Shown here piece after piece: positions 1 through 11,500 of a stretch of 64,000 nt of DNA. Source of the stretch: Ilyonectria destructans (lineage: Eukaryota > Ascomycota > Sordariomycetes > Hypocreales > Nectriaceae). The notes under the pieces were generated by a model that was given only the letters and a program-made list of their open reading frames with translations, did no database searches and was not told where the DNA came from. Both the position numbers and the translations under genes were made by a program. The stretch is taken from contig JAHEWK010000032.1 of assembly GCA_020740775.1 (NCBI GenBank), forward strand, positions 310,001 through 374,000. Direction: 5' to 3'. The number at the start of each line of letters is the position of its first letter. Positions within the stretch are counted from its first letter, which is position 1.

Positions 1-51
1 CTCGCCTCCTGGCGCTCCTCCTCAATCTTGATGCGCTCGTCTCGGTGCTCG

Positions 52-1147
52 TTAGGTACCGCCGGCAAGTTCTTCGAGCGTCTCAAGCTTAGCTTTTCGT
101 TTATTGGCACGAGCACTCCGTACTCGCGTCAACTCTCCCGCGTCCGAGATATCTTCATCCGAGTCGTGGATATCGCGAGTACGGTCTTGGGCCTTTTCAA
201 TCTTCCTCTTAAGTTCTGCCATGGTGTGGTATGCATGACATGGCATCAAATAGATTTCCGCAAAAAGTTTTAGCACCGGAACGATAAGGTAGCCAAAGAA
301 GAATTTCTCCAGTGAGAACTTGCCACCAGACGCGTCGTAAGCCATGCGATAGAACAGAAAAACGGCTGCGGAGGCATCAAACGCTCCAGTGATGAGGGCA
401 ACCACCAGCCCCGAATGCTTGGGGAACATATTGGCAAGTTCAAAGCTAGGGACAAAGAGGAAAGTTCCCCCCAGAGCTAGGAAAACATTGCCCAGAAGGT
501 AACCATCGAATTCCGGGATGGCGAAGGAAGATCCCATCAGTAGGGAGCCGACGACTAGAAAGACACATGATGCTCTCCAGCATGCGCGTCTCCCGAACCG
601 ATCGAGGGCAGTTCCGGCGAAAAGAGATGATATGTTGGTGGTAATTGAGGCAGAGATGAAGAAGAGGTTCAGGCGCATGTCTTGTTCGGCGCAGGGAACG
701 TCAAGACTAGGCTCATCGCCAAATCCCGTCGTCTCGTCGCTCCGGCAGAGTTCATGATATTCACCTTCAGCGATCAGGACGGGTTTGAGAGCCCCGAAGC
801 CAAATACGATGCCAGATGCAAGCCAGCAGGCTATTACAGCCGTCGCGGCCTGAGCTAGAAGATTCTTGGTCAGATCTCGACAGCCATTCTCATGATAAAA
901 GCTTGAACGTACCGTATCGCTTGGAATTCGAGACTTTGTATGCTGCGATGTGAGTTTCGTCCTGGGTAATCTCAACTGGCGCAAAGCTCATGCGTCGCCA
1001 CTCCGATCTGTGGGCGTCTTCCCCAACACCCAAGCACTTCTCATTGGCTGTGCTATCGTTACCGTTGAGGTTCCCATTACTGCTCGGATTCACAGGGCCT
1101 TCGTAGTCAAATCCTTCAACTTGAGTTACATGCTGAGCGAGCGACAT
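52..1147 (-). CDS. FMP42: MFS transporter of the Fmp42/SLC43-like family, N-terminal half
   Basis: Likely a 12-TM major facilitator of the fungal Fmp42 group; substrate unknown. I read two exons on the minus strand: 1147-913 starting MSLAQHVTQVEG, a 58-bp intron 912-855 (GTACGT...CTAG), then exon 2 from 854. The phase-1 join gives RYAQAATAVIACWLASG, the expected first membrane segment. Next come the SGIVFGFGALKP stretch, a DRFGRRA loop and about six hydrophobic segments, then the charged central loop. The frame stops at 52-54, but the sequence beyond it in the next frame reads EHRDERIKIEEERQEA, a plausible continuation of the charged loop. This points to a 1-bp insertion near 54-58, or a sequencing error. 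The C-terminal half lies outside the window. Family moderately sure; frameshift inferred. Confidence 0.72.
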
Positions 1148-1604
1148 TTGTGACCGCTAGACGAGGGCGAAGCAACGAAACAAAAGCCGACAGATTTGGT
1201 GAATGTCGTCGTGACAATGGCGAAGTACAGGAGAAGCGATGTCCGGCAGGCGTATGTGTTCTTGTTAGAAGAATGGGCCGCGGTGGGAATTGGAGGTTTC
1301 GGGCCCTTTACCTGAAGTATTATGACGTCAATGATGCTTCATCAGCATTCTGGTTGCCGTCCATGAATGGAACGTTGAAGACCCGTCATCGAAAGTTTAT
1401 GACACGATGGGGCCAACATAGGCAAGGGCATTGGCGGAGGCGGGTTGTAAATTGGAGCTCCAGGCACTCCTCGGCGGGCGGATGGGAGTGAGTCTTCCAG
1501 CCCCACCACAATACCCGGAACTGACTATCTCGATACTTACTTTCCGTAACCCTGCTTTCTGCTAAAGCCCCACACCTGGCTGTACTAATAATACGTCATC
1601 TGGA

Positions 1605-1694
1605 TTACCTCAGGCACTCAGGCCCACACACTAGCCGAATAGGGAAGGCGTCGCGCTGTTAAGCGCGCCCAGTGGGTCTGAGTGCCTGAGGTAA
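1605..1694. repeat. Short MITE, 90 bp, with 8-bp target duplication (hAT-like)
   Basis: Terminal inverted repeats begin TTACCTCAGGCACTCAGRCC. Flanks are perfect 8-bp direct repeats CATCTGGA (1597-1604 and 1695-1702). The interior holds a GC-rich hairpin around GCGCGCC. It is a deletion derivative of the 133-bp copy at 11368-11500, sharing its right half. An 8-bp duplication fits hAT-type transposition; no matching transposase can be assigned. Confidence 0.85.
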
Positions 1695-1814
1695 CATCTG
1701 GATATCACAGCCAAACACGTGATGTGGCCAAATTGACACCTGCGTAACGGTTCTGATCAATCAAATGATGTCGAAATGATGTAAAATTCGCACGTGCGAA
1801 TAATACAGCAGTAT

Positions 1815-1827
1815 TTCTCGAAACTTC
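1815..1827. promoter_or_regulatory. Heat shock element, three perfect units
   Basis: Reads TTCtcGAAacTTC, three alternating nGAAn units with perfect spacing, about 400 bp upstream of the first plausible start of the small heat shock gene. This is the canonical heat shock factor site and suggests Hsf1 control. Confidence 0.7.
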
Positions 1828-1900
1828 CAGTCTGGTTGTGCATATTGCAGCTATTTTGGCCTGGAGTTGTTGGCAAGGGGGTACTAGGTGGCAACTGCCA

Positions 1901-1908
1901 GAATCTTC
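1901..1908. promoter_or_regulatory. Heat shock element, two units
   Basis: GAAtcTTC, two inverted units, between the three-unit site at 1815 and the TATA box. Short, so weaker evidence alone, but it belongs to a cluster. Confidence 0.45.
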
Positions 1909-2099
1909 GACAGCTGTCAGGCGGTTTCTCGCAACCACCACCGGGAATCTCAAGACGATTCATTGGTCAGTGCAAACGTCAGTATCACAACAAAACACGT
2001 CAGTATGTGTTTTTCCTGCGTGATTCTGTCTGGACTGGGTTATTCAGGTGCGGTCTAGATACGCCGTTGCCAGGTTTTATGAGCTTTGCGAAGACGTAG

Positions 2100-2107
2100 G
2101 AACCTTC
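2100..2107. promoter_or_regulatory. Heat shock element, two units, close to the TATA box
   Basis: GAAccTTC about 30 bp upstream of the TATA box of the small heat shock gene; third member of the cluster. Confidence 0.45.
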
Positions 2108-2138
2108 GATCTGATGTCCACTCTATCAACCGACCGAG

Positions 2139-2145
2139 TATAAAG
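2139..2145 (+). promoter_or_regulatory. TATA box of the small heat shock gene
   Basis: TATAAAG lies about 75 bp upstream of ATG 2218 and about 180 bp upstream of ATG 2323, downstream of all three heat shock elements. Position fits a strong inducible promoter. Confidence 0.6.
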
Positions 2146-2217
2146 CAATGCATCACATCCTTATCAACTCGAATCGTTTCATTCTCCGCAACACACACAG
2201 CAAGCAACAATAATCAA

Positions 2218-2907
2218 ATGAGCAAACTTCTTTTGTATAGCTGCAGATCAACTCTTCCTCGAACACTTTCACGAAACCTGAAGCACCTTGTTCTCAAGCC
2301 TACTATCAACCAAACACGCAAAATGGCTTTCTTCCCGCGAAGTCTCGCCGACCCCGACACCTCTTTCACTCCCCTCTTCCGTCTTCTGGACGACTTTGAT
2401 AACTACTCTCGCCAGGGAGTAAGCGGCCGTCGCACTGGTATGCCCAGCTGGCAGCCCAAATTTGACGTCTGCGAGACCGGGGAAGCATATGAGCTTCATG
2501 GAGAGCTCCCTGGCATCAACAAGGAGGATGTCCACATCGAGTTCACCGAGCCCCATTCTATGCTCATCCGTGGCAGGACTGAGCGCACCTACACTGCCGG
2601 TACTCCTCCTGCAGGCCTCGTCGAGGGCACTACCAGGGGCGGTGCCATTACCGAGGGTGACATGGAGAGCAAGAAGGCCAGTGAGGCCGGCACTGAGGCT
2701 ACTGAGAAGGAAATGCCCGAAATCAAGAAGTCTGACAAGGCTAAGTACTGGCTCTCCGAGCGCAGCGTCGGCGAGTTTTCTCGCAGCTTCAACTTCCCTA
2801 CTCAGGTCGATCAGGAATCGGTGACCGCAAACTTCAAGGACGGCATCCTCAAAATTCTGGTCCCGAAGGCTAAGAAGCACGAGTCAAAGCGCATCGCTAT
2901 CAGTTAA
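2218..2907 (+). CDS. Small heat shock protein, Hsp30-like, alpha-crystallin domain
   Basis: ATP-independent holdase chaperone. The frame is intact to TAA 2905-2907. Two starts are credible: ATG 2218 (229 aa) and ATG 2323 (194 aa, context CAAAATGGC). The second gives MAFFPRSLADPDTSFTPLFR, the usual N-terminus of fungal Hsp30 proteins. The extra 35 residues from the first ATG are rich in R, K, S and L and nearly free of acids (MSKLLLYSCRSTLPRTLSRN), like a mitochondrial presequence. The crystallin domain begins at WQPKFDVCETGEAYELHGEL and ends at GILKILVPKAKK. It is interrupted by a charged insertion of about 50 residues, common in Hsp30. Three heat shock elements and a TATA box lie upstream. 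Family sure; choice of start open, and dual targeting is possible. Confidence 0.92.
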   Translation: MSKLLLYSCRSTLPRTLSRNLKHLVLKPTINQTRKMAFFPRSLADPDTSFTPLFRLLDDFDNYSRQGVSGRRTGMPSWQPKFDVCETGEAYELHGELPGINKEDVHIEFTEPHSMLIRGRTERTYTAGTPPAGLVEGTTRGGAITEGDMESKKASEAGTEATEKEMPEIKKSDKAKYWLSERSVGEFSRSFNFPTQVDQESVTANFKDGILKILVPKAKKHESKRIAIS

Positions 2908-5340
2908 GCAATCAACGGCAGCTTCCAAGCCATGACAGCTTTGCGCTATTTTCTAATCTTCTCAAGATCAAGAATGTTAACGACTGAGGTTTCTATTATA
3001 GACCGGTCTTTACTGAGATTGTCAATACATTGAATATCGACGATTTACCTTGCTTTACTAATATGATGCTTGCGCTCTTTTATATTACAATAGCAAGATA
3101 GTAATCCACGAAATCAACCAAATGGTCCAGTTCTTTCACTATCATAAAGAATAATGTCCCTTAATTAAACCGCTCGAGTGCAGTGCAACGACGATTCGGT
3201 CGGATCTGCAGTCCGAAGAATTTGGCATCTACATCCAGATGGCGTGCCTCACTTTCACTAAAAGTGGACTTTACGCGTCGTGATTGGCCAAGCACCCCTA
3301 TATTCCTCTTTCACTTGAAAGAGAACATTTAATATTAGAGCCCTTACGCATTTTGCATAACAAAGGAGGCAGGGATGTTGGGCAATGAGGGACGACTCGG
3401 GCAATATGGGAATGAGGATAACCAACTCGGGAACTGAGGCCATCTCACTGGCATAAAACTCCCTTCAAATGCCGCATTGCTTCCTCTTGCATGCAAGGGG
3501 ATGTATAAGTCTAAGCTCATACGTCACGCACCGGCGAGGCAGACTTCGGGGAAGCCGATGCAGGAGACGTGAAGCTGCGGTGCATGATAATGAGAGAAAG
3601 GCGTGACTCATGACCAGGTTGCAGGCATCAGCTTGGACTGAGACTGTCCGGCTGGTCAGTTCTGCCGCCTGACAACAAGGGCACGCATGGTCTCTACAAG
3701 TGCATTACTCTACGAAACTCAAGAGTCGTGAGGGACTCTAGAACGTTATTGGCGGTGGATGTTAATTCTACCTAATGACTTGGTCGCCCTACGTCTCGAT
3801 GGAGTTCAATAGGCGGAGAATGGCCTGCAAGCTGAAGGAGGAACGGGGCCAGGTTTACGCAGTTGTTTCCAGGACACGTTGGCAGGGAATTAGGAACAAT
3901 GATGTTAGGTGGTTAACCTAGACAGCCAGGCCAGGATGTAGTTTGAATGCAGTGTTTCAACCACTTGATGTCTTTCTCCCTTGTTAGCTGAGTGCTTGAT
4001 ATGCCATCATCAAAGCTCTCAGTGAGCTTCACCTCTAAAGCCGTAAGCTCACGAAGCAGGACCTGCAGTATGCTGAAAAGTGATTAGCTCATCTTGGTCG
4101 GCCCATGGGTTTCATCTAATAATCTCTCCTTCATGTTCGTCATCCGAAATTGCTGCATCCCGCAGAGTTGCCGACGAGAATGCGGCGTCGTCATGGTCTG
4201 GGCCAATGACTTGCTCTTGTAGTACTGGGATGTCTATGTACCTGTCACCATGTCCCGTTAACTTAGCTGGGAGTCCAGCCCCGTAATATCTTATGTAATT
4301 CACTATCAATCTAGGGGGAGTTTAGTATCCAGCGACACCCTCCTTAGCCGTTTTTTTAATGTTTGCGATATAGACAAAATGTTCAGATAAGACAACAGGC
4401 TTGACACTGATAAGCTTCGCCAGGCATGATCTTATCACCAACTTCTATAAGGAACCAGAGTTAACCCATACTAAATGTTGGGGATATCTGGCCGCCTGCA
4501 GAGCCAGATTATCTTTTTTGAGAGAAAGGGGAGTCTCGCATAACAGCAATCATTAGGGACACTAGGCCTTAGAGCAAAGTATTATTATCTAAAGAGTGAA
4601 ACAAATAAATACAAACTGATGTCCCTGCTGATACCCTATCTAACCTCCTCCTAGACGATCTGGTGGTGGATGCTTTGTTGACAAGCAGAATATCGAGGCA
4701 CAGGGCTACTCCTTTCTTAGCCGACGACAGTATCATTCCACTTCCTGCGAGAGCTATCCTATGTCGTTTGTACTCCTCCTTGTGCTCGCTATAGTTGGCG
4801 GTGATTTATCGGCGACCCCAGCCTCTTTTAAAATCTGCCTATACCGGTTGCGTTCACTTTGGTAATCGTCTCGCTCGCGTGTCAACTGCTGAATCTACGC
4901 CTAAATTTGTAGCCGCTTATCCTAATGATGGAGCTGGCGGCATATATGATTGCCCGCGGTGGTCGTGGTAGATGCGACGATCCTGAAATGCGCCGCCGAT
5001 CTGGGTTGCACTCAAAGCGGAAAAAATCGATTAAGCTGTAAGCCAATCATCTATTTCCAGTTGCGCTGACCATGGAACCCTCAGGCAATGTAAACAGGAC
5101 TCCGCCGCTCCAGGTCCGATGCTTAGGTAGCATACCAGCCGGAGCAAGCTTACTCTGCGAATTTGAGGGCAGCTGTGCGGAGTTTAAGTCATGAGGAGGT
5201 CCCGTCACAACCGCCAAATGCTCCAAAGGTGGTTTCACGGACAGCGTGGCGGGATCTGACGTGCCAGGATCAAAGATAAAGACGTTTCGTCGCTCCATGC
5301 TACGGTAGCCTTTTATGCTGATCAAGACAAATAGACGTCG
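2908..5340. other. Gene-poor stretch
   Basis: No convincing gene. Open frames here are short and in poor context. The only coding-like piece is a small coiled-coil remnant near 4757-4894 on the minus strand, listed separately. No terminal repeats were found by eye. Confidence 0.5.
4757..4894 (-). pseudogene. Short coiled-coil-like coding remnant
   Basis: An open stretch of about 45 codons between two stops reads QQLTRERDDYQSERNRYRQI followed by LKEAGVADKS. Its heptad-like, highly charged composition resembles a coiled coil from a degraded gene or transposon. No start, no family assignment. Confidence 0.25.
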
Positions 5341-5408
5341 TTGTCACTAGCACAGCCTTATATAAAAGTGTTGCTGCCATCTAGAACCTTCCACAACCCC
5401 ACTCCAGC

Positions 5409-8400
5409 CAGAGTTGGAAATCGATCGTACAGATCGATTCCGAGCCCTGATCGATCGATTTATATCGATCATCGCCTTCAATCGATCGATATCGATCGGC
5501 GATCAAATCGATCAATGCTGGTCTTCGTTGTTCCTATCTACGGTGATCCTGCCCACCAATTGAAGAACTTGCCTCCAATTATCCCCTTCAAGGAGACTAA
5601 AAGGAAGAGTCGGCTGATAAATACCGGCTTTGCTCCAGGAACGAAGGCACTGAGCCATGGCCACAATATGCCGCCGCAGGCGGGACCTAAGTGGTGTTAC
5701 CATCCTCCCGCAACTGCTGAAGTCTCTCTCCGTTTCTGCAGAAGACGATGCGATAGTAAGAAAGTCAACAGCCATATAAGACAGCCGAGGAAAACGCACA
5801 ACGCCGACGTCCCTCCACCAGCCAATTGGGTCAGCTTTGTATGCGATGTTGTCGGCCGGTGGCTCTGACAGATACTGATCAAGCTCGTCCTGTGGTGGCG
5901 TCACCGCTGACTGCTGTTGTCGTTGGCTTTGTCGCTCTTGAGAGTCAGGAGTAGTCAATGACCGACTAAAAGCCAGTCGACGTTCAATATAGTCCAAGGC
6001 ACTAGTAGTCCCAGCTGCTGAAGCGTCATTAGAATCTGCATCGTGAGCCTTGTTCTTGTACTTCTCTTCCCAGATGGTCGTTAAGCTTCTCTCATACATC
6101 CTCTTCCATTCCGAGGTCTGACGAGATGGGAGTTGGTTCCAAAGCCGTTCTAGAGTTCGCCATTTCTTGCAGGGGTGGAATACAACTGACGCTACATAGG
6201 CAGTAGAGGTTAGCTTGCTATAGTAGTCGTTCAGTTTCTTCCATCCGAGCTTGATGTAAACCTTCAAAAGCCTCCGGGTCTTTGCATCCATATCATCGAA
6301 CAGTTGAACCTCTTCCATGATCTGGTCGTCATTCTCTTCAATTATCACTCCTTGAACGGCCAGCTCGAGGTAGTCAAGGAGCATCTCCACCACTTGGAAG
6401 TACTCGTCGAACCCCCCTGATGTTGAGCGTTTGCCAGCAATACCCTCGCCCTGCAGTTGCCTTGAGGCGACCTTGAATGGTTGAAGGATCTTCTGAACTG
6501 CAGCAACAACCTTCCATTCCTCAAGGGAAAGTGTTTCTTTCAATATTGCGGGTTTGTCTTTTTCTTTGCCGCCTTGGCTAACCCATCGTTCCTCGATCAC
6601 GGAAAGCATCCTGTTCAAGGCTGCGCGTTTCAGCAGAGCGCGCGACGCCATTGCCTCGTCGGATTGCCAGCGAGTACAGACGTTTTGAACCCACGTAAGA
6701 ACAGGTTCAGTAGGGGCGATTTGCCGTTGAGCTTCATAAAAGTCCTCGAGAAGTTGACTGCTCGTTCGAAAAGCGACGCCAATATTGTGTAGCTTGCCAA
6801 ACGGCCCAAACTTGCGGTACTTGTCCACTTCCTCGGCGTTAATAATCTCAGGGACTGGATACTGTTGCTGACTCTCCTCGGGGACTGTTTCGAGCTCGAA
6901 GGCTTCGTCCATGCTCGGCTCACTGAAGTCGTCGTCCATCGCCAGCTCATTGATGGCCTCGGACAACTGTCGCTGCTCGTCTTCTTCAGTCATAAAGTCC
7001 TTATCGCCCCAGTGAGCAAGCAGCTCGTTGAAATTATCCCTTTTGCTGCCGTACATCATGGCTCTGACTGTCAGATTCAGAAAATGAGGGGCGCAGCGAA
7101 TGCGACGCTCAGCCCCGTCGAAATCGAACTCAGTGCCAAGTGCTTCCATAGCCGTATCATTATTCGCAGCGTTGTCAAGCGTGTAGTACCCAATCCTGAA
7201 GCCGAATAAGAGTTAACATAGTCAGTTTGGCAGGTGAGATTTTTGGCCATGGTTTTGTACCTGTCTTCAAGACCAAATGCGCATATTGTATCTGCAACTT
7301 CATCTGCAAGCGCTGCTCCGGTATGGCGCTTCCTGAGACCTGGCAAAGCCAAAAGTATTCTCCACTGTTTCCAATCTTGGTCGATAAAGTGGGCGTTGAT
7401 ACCAAGGAATGATGTGTTTTGTCGGGAAGTCCAGCCATCAAAGGTAAAGTGAATCATACTTCTCGCTCTTTGAAGCAGCTCGTGAAGCGGGCCAAGAGCA
7501 CGATTGTACTCGTTTATTAGCAGATTCACGAGCGTCTTGCCGCTCGGTATCTGCCCTTCCTGAAGAGACGGGTTGTTGTAGAGAAGCAGTCGTCTGAAGC
7601 GCTCAGAGTTTACGAGATTGAACGGGAGGTTATGGTATGTAAGCCAGTCGAGCAGGAGGAGTTGATTCATCTTCGGATCGAATAGCATATGCAGATTGCC
7701 GAGAAGGCTTTGATCCCGAGGGTTCGTTGGATCGGCGCGAAGCATATCAAGTAGATTCCGTTGTGTACCTCCACTTCCGGCAACGGGGCCTGCACATTGC
7801 GAAGGTGGCTGACAAGTTAGCGGGCATTATCGAATGACATGGACATGGGACACGGAGGGATGGCACAAACCATGACCTTGTGCTCCTTTCTCAGATGTCG
7901 GACAATGCCTCCACCAGTTGAAGCGATGTAGACATAATCTGTAGTCTTCGGCCTGTTCCGGAGGAAACATCGCTCGCAGATCCATACGATCTTGTGGGGC
8001 CGTGACCTGTTGTCCTTCATTCTGAATCCAAACTGCCACCACCATGTCCGCTCTCGAGAAGGGTCGTGACCTATCGTGAAACCGGGGAACCGCCTGAATT
8101 TATCAGTCGTCCAAGCCTCATAATCTGGAAATCTGATGGGTGCATATTTCGTTGAGGCTGAACTGGTTGACCGCTCGGAAGGCGGCGGCGTGGAGGAGGC
8201 AGCCTCTATGTCCTCATCAAACGAGTCCATAGTGATGGGAAGAGTCCACAAACAGTGTAGAGGAGGTCAAATCGAAGGCTGCGAGGCTGATAAGGTCGAA
8301 CCTGCATATACTCTACTCGGACAAGCTAAGACCTGAGATAATTCCTGGTTGCGACGCGTACAGAGTCCATTGAACCAGGCATTGGCGGAGTTGCAAATGG

Positions 8401-8722
8401 CACGAGACAGAGAGGACAGCTCATATGCTGGGTCATTTCCTGCTGCCACGCGTCGCGTGTGGCTGCCTGGGGCCCCTGACGACTTGCCAGGGTAGACGCG
8501 TCCGGCGACAGATTCGTCGCGTATCATACTATGAGCTGCCATACGCAACCTACCCGGGAGGACACCTCCGATGTACGTGGCGATCGACGATCAAATCGAT
8601 CGATTGGAGGTTTGATCGATACGATATCGATCGATTGACAGGTTGGATCGATCGATCGAAATCGAAATCGGATCGATTAATCGAATCGATCATATCGATC
8701 AGTCGATCGATTTCCAACCCTG
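5409..8722 (-). mobile_element. hAT transposon 1, 3.3 kb
   Basis: Terminal repeats are CAGAGTTGGAAATCGATCG on the left and, read inward from the right end, CAGGGTTGGAAATCGATCGA. Both subterminal zones are packed with ATCGAT-type repeats (about 5418-5515 and 8580-8715), the usual transposase-binding arrangement of hAT elements. It carries one transposase on the minus strand. The right end cuts the truncated MULE at 8723. The 8-bp flanks, ACTCCAGC on the left and CTTCTTTG on the right, do not match, so one flank has been rearranged or deleted since insertion. Confidence 0.85.
5512..8251 (-). CDS. hAT transposase with BED finger and hATC dimerisation domain
   Basis: Three coding pieces. The first (8251 downwards) holds a BED finger, WICERC...[14 protein letters not shown]. 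The second continues [15 protein letters not shown] and is joined through a 65-bp intron 7260-7196 (GTACAA...TTCAG) to the third, giving the hAT motif [20 protein letters not shown]. The third piece ends with the hATC domain ([20 protein letters not shown]). The first intron, between about 7860 and 7766, has acceptor TGTGCAG but an ambiguous donor. The start could be ATG 8251 or the ATG a few codons in, MDSFDEDIE. No internal stop was seen, so it may be functional. Family is firm; the first exon boundary is not. Confidence 0.85.
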
Positions 8723-10850
8723 CTTCTTTGTATCGTTGGTAGATAGCACGGGGGTCATCAGGTCGTAATGCGGGCACTGCTGCAGTGACAGTTGCTGGCC
8801 TGGTTGCTGGTGGAGATAGCACACGAGTTGTTGTGTATGTTGTCGTATGTGTCGTTGTGTATGCTATAATCTCAGATACCACAGAGTCTCCTGATGGGGA
8901 TAACGGGGACAGTGAGCGAGTTACAGAGCGAGTAGATGTATGTGTTGTTGTACGCGTCGTCGTAGAGGTTTGGGCAGGAGCCTGCAATAGCTCTTCGTAA
9001 CGTAAGGGGCATGCTTTAGATTTCCTAGTGTGGCCTTGTACACCACATCTCGAACACTTCGGTGGTGCCTTTGGTTGTGCTGCTTTCTCAACAGCTTCAA
9101 ATGCACAAGGCTCACGTTGTGTGCTTGTTGGTGGCAGCGTTGAACGAGCTGCTAGACGATCAAACTGCTTGTGAGGCTCAATAATAAGCTGGGGGGTTCC
9201 TGAGCGTTGGAGATGCCAATGTGAATGGAAATGATGTAGTTGAAGGGGCTGACTCTGCACCAGTAAAGGCTGAAGGGTGTGAGCACAAGGCAGACTGAGG
9301 GTCCTAGAGAAGGCCCCTGTACACGCAGGAAGTTCGTTCAATAGTCGTTCCCGTTGAGCCTCAACCTTCCGTAGGGCTTTATGTGAGATCTAACTACGGA
9401 TATTGCCGTACAATACCCCAGATAGCTGAAGAGGTACACTGGTATGCTGCTTAGCCTGGTTTGCTTCGAGCTCGGTAAGCTGGTTTACTAGAACGAGCTT
9501 GATGATCCTCCAGGCCTCGAAGAGGTCAACTTGCGAGTTGTTGTTCATATGAGATTTGACGAGCTTATGAATACCCTCGCACCGTGATGTAACATATTGC
9601 TCAAAGTGAAGGTATTGGCTAACCCACGCCTTGACAAACCTCTGCTTATAGGGATCCAGCCAGGTCTCTATGATATAGCCCACCTCGTTGATGTAGTCAG
9701 GGATGTAACGCTTCTTGAACTTCTCAAGCCTCTCGTTGTAGATATCCTCAGTCGTTGAGGCTACAATCTCATGCCAAGAGCCATAGAACTCCTTCCAGTC
9801 TTTCTGCCCTTGGGCTTCGGGTTTATCTCGAGTGAATGCAGGCATACAATGGGTCAGAACTGCCTTGTTGATGTGCCATAAGCATAGCATCGAGCTTGAC
9901 TCGGGGAAACAAGAGGAAACAGCATTCATACAAGCAAGGCAGCGATCTGTAAGTATCACAGATGGAAGGGCTGCTCCACAAAGCTCATATACACTCCGTA
10001 ACCGGCCAAGAGCCCAGATGAAGTCATCCTCTTCCTCGCCACTAAGGAACGCAAATGCAATACAGAAGGATCGATGACAAGCATCAACACCAACTATATC
10101 GAGAAGAGGCATCTTGTACTTATTGGTCTTGTATGTACAGTCCAATAGAAGCACCTCGGGATATAATTTGAGGTATCCCAGTGACTTCGGATGTGCAAAT
10201 AACACTGCTGTAACTCTGCCACTCTCGTCAAGGTGAATCTGACTCCAGAAGCCCTCGCTCTCGAGGTGGTCAGCAAGGGCATGCATATGGCTTTGACCTT
10301 TAGCAAGCTCCCGTTTGCCCCGTGCAATACAATTGTAGATATCTCTCTGTGTAGCAAGTGTATCTGAGTTCATGCGTAAATAGGACCTGATCTCCCTTGG
10401 CGCAATGCCGGCATTGGCGAGTTGATGGACAGTTGATTCCTCTGGACCGGATAGTTGACGAAGCGTTGGATGTGCTAGTTGGCTGAAGCTTGGTTCATGA
10501 TTGTGTTGATCAAAGCCAGCCCCAGGACGATGCCTCAGACTCCATATAGTCTTGCACAAGCTTTCCTTTGCTGTGACAGAGAAGAGGCATCCTGTACGTC
10601 GTGTTGTAGTATCCCGCTGCTTCTTCTTCGAGGGATTGAGGGAAGGAGTACGCCCTCCTCCACGGTCACAGTTGAAGTGAACTGTACTTCTTCCATTGGG
10701 AGTCTTCCTCGATCTTCCGATCACGAAGGCATAGCCTCGTGGTGCTGCCCAAGCATTGATTGCTGTACGTAGTTCCTCTAGTGAGTTGAATTGGCCTTCA
10801 GGAGGAAGGACGTCATCAGGGAAGCGAAGGGAGGTGTCAATTGGGTTCAT
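8723..10850 (-). pseudogene. Truncated Mutator-like (MULE) transposase, copy 1
   Basis: Close homologue of the MULE transposase at 11825-14158, both starting MNPI and sharing FAR1-like N-terminus, DCTYKTNKYKMPLLDIVGVD, ILTDRCLACMNAV and EGIHKL motifs. An in-frame TAG at 9390-9392 stands where copy 2 has Trp in NICGWISHEAL, so TGG became TAG. The same frame then resumes through SLPCAHTLQPL and the CSRCGVQGHTRKSKACP zinc knuckle. The C-terminus is cut at RYKEA by the end of hAT element 1 and does not reappear on that element's other side. The 5' end lies near 10850; terminal repeats not found. Confidence 0.9.
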
Positions 10851-10959
10851 CTTAGCAGAAGAAAGGCACGGTAAGTTGGATTGATACCGCAGAAGCTGTT
10901 GACCGCTGAATTGGGGGGTCAATTTGTAGTATGCTAGTTGTCCCTTTTTGTCAGACAAT

Positions 10960-11367
10960 TGGCTCCACAGGGATCATTGATGGCACCAGTCAATTGATGA
11001 GAATTATCTAAAGAACAAAAGAAATTGAACAGCCATGTGTTCGGGCAGAGCTATTTATGTTGAAATGAGCGTGTTGTATTGATTGAAGAAGAAGAAAACT
11101 AGCGCTAACCAGCGGAAGCTATTATAGGAAGACATCCACCAATGGATCGGAATAGCCATTGATCCGTTAAAACACGGATCTCAACAATTTAAGCTCATGT
11201 CGTTTGGATTGGAATCCTTGATGCGACAAGTTGGATGTGAAACCGGATACACGACCCCAAAGTATGAGCCACGTCTCATACCCAGTCGCACGAACCTAGC
11301 GGTGATATGCGACACTTTTCAATAGGGCCAACGTGGCCTTACATAACGGATGATAGTTGCACCACCG
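10960..11367. other. Intergenic stretch upstream of truncated MULE
   Basis: No gene. It ends in a palindromic sequence, GCACCACCGGTGGTGC when the MITE at 11368 is removed. It probably includes the 5' flank of MULE copy 1, but no terminal repeat could be identified. Confidence 0.4.
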
Positions 11368-11500
11368 TTACCTCAGGCACTCAGACCCACTCACTAAGCG
11401 AACAGACGCGCGGATCACGTGGTTCTGTGAGAGCCATTACCCCTTTAGGGAAGGCGTCGCGCTGTTAAGCGCGCCCAGTGGGTCTGAGTGCCTGAGGTAA
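11368..11500. repeat. MITE, 133 bp, with 8-bp target duplication (hAT-like)
   Basis: Full-length relative of the 90-bp element at 1605. Inverted repeats TTACCTCAGGCACTCAGACC at both ends, flanked by perfect 8-bp CACCACCG copies (11360-11367 and 11501-11508). It landed in the middle of a perfect palindrome. Confidence 0.88.

Noticed and set aside
1150..1491. 113-codon open frame on the plus strand
   Set aside because: Lies in the upstream region of the transporter gene; composition shows no domain or codon bias and no good start context.
2269..2880. 203-codon frame antisense to the small heat shock gene
   Set aside because: Mirror of a codon-biased gene; the sense frame has a clear alpha-crystallin domain.
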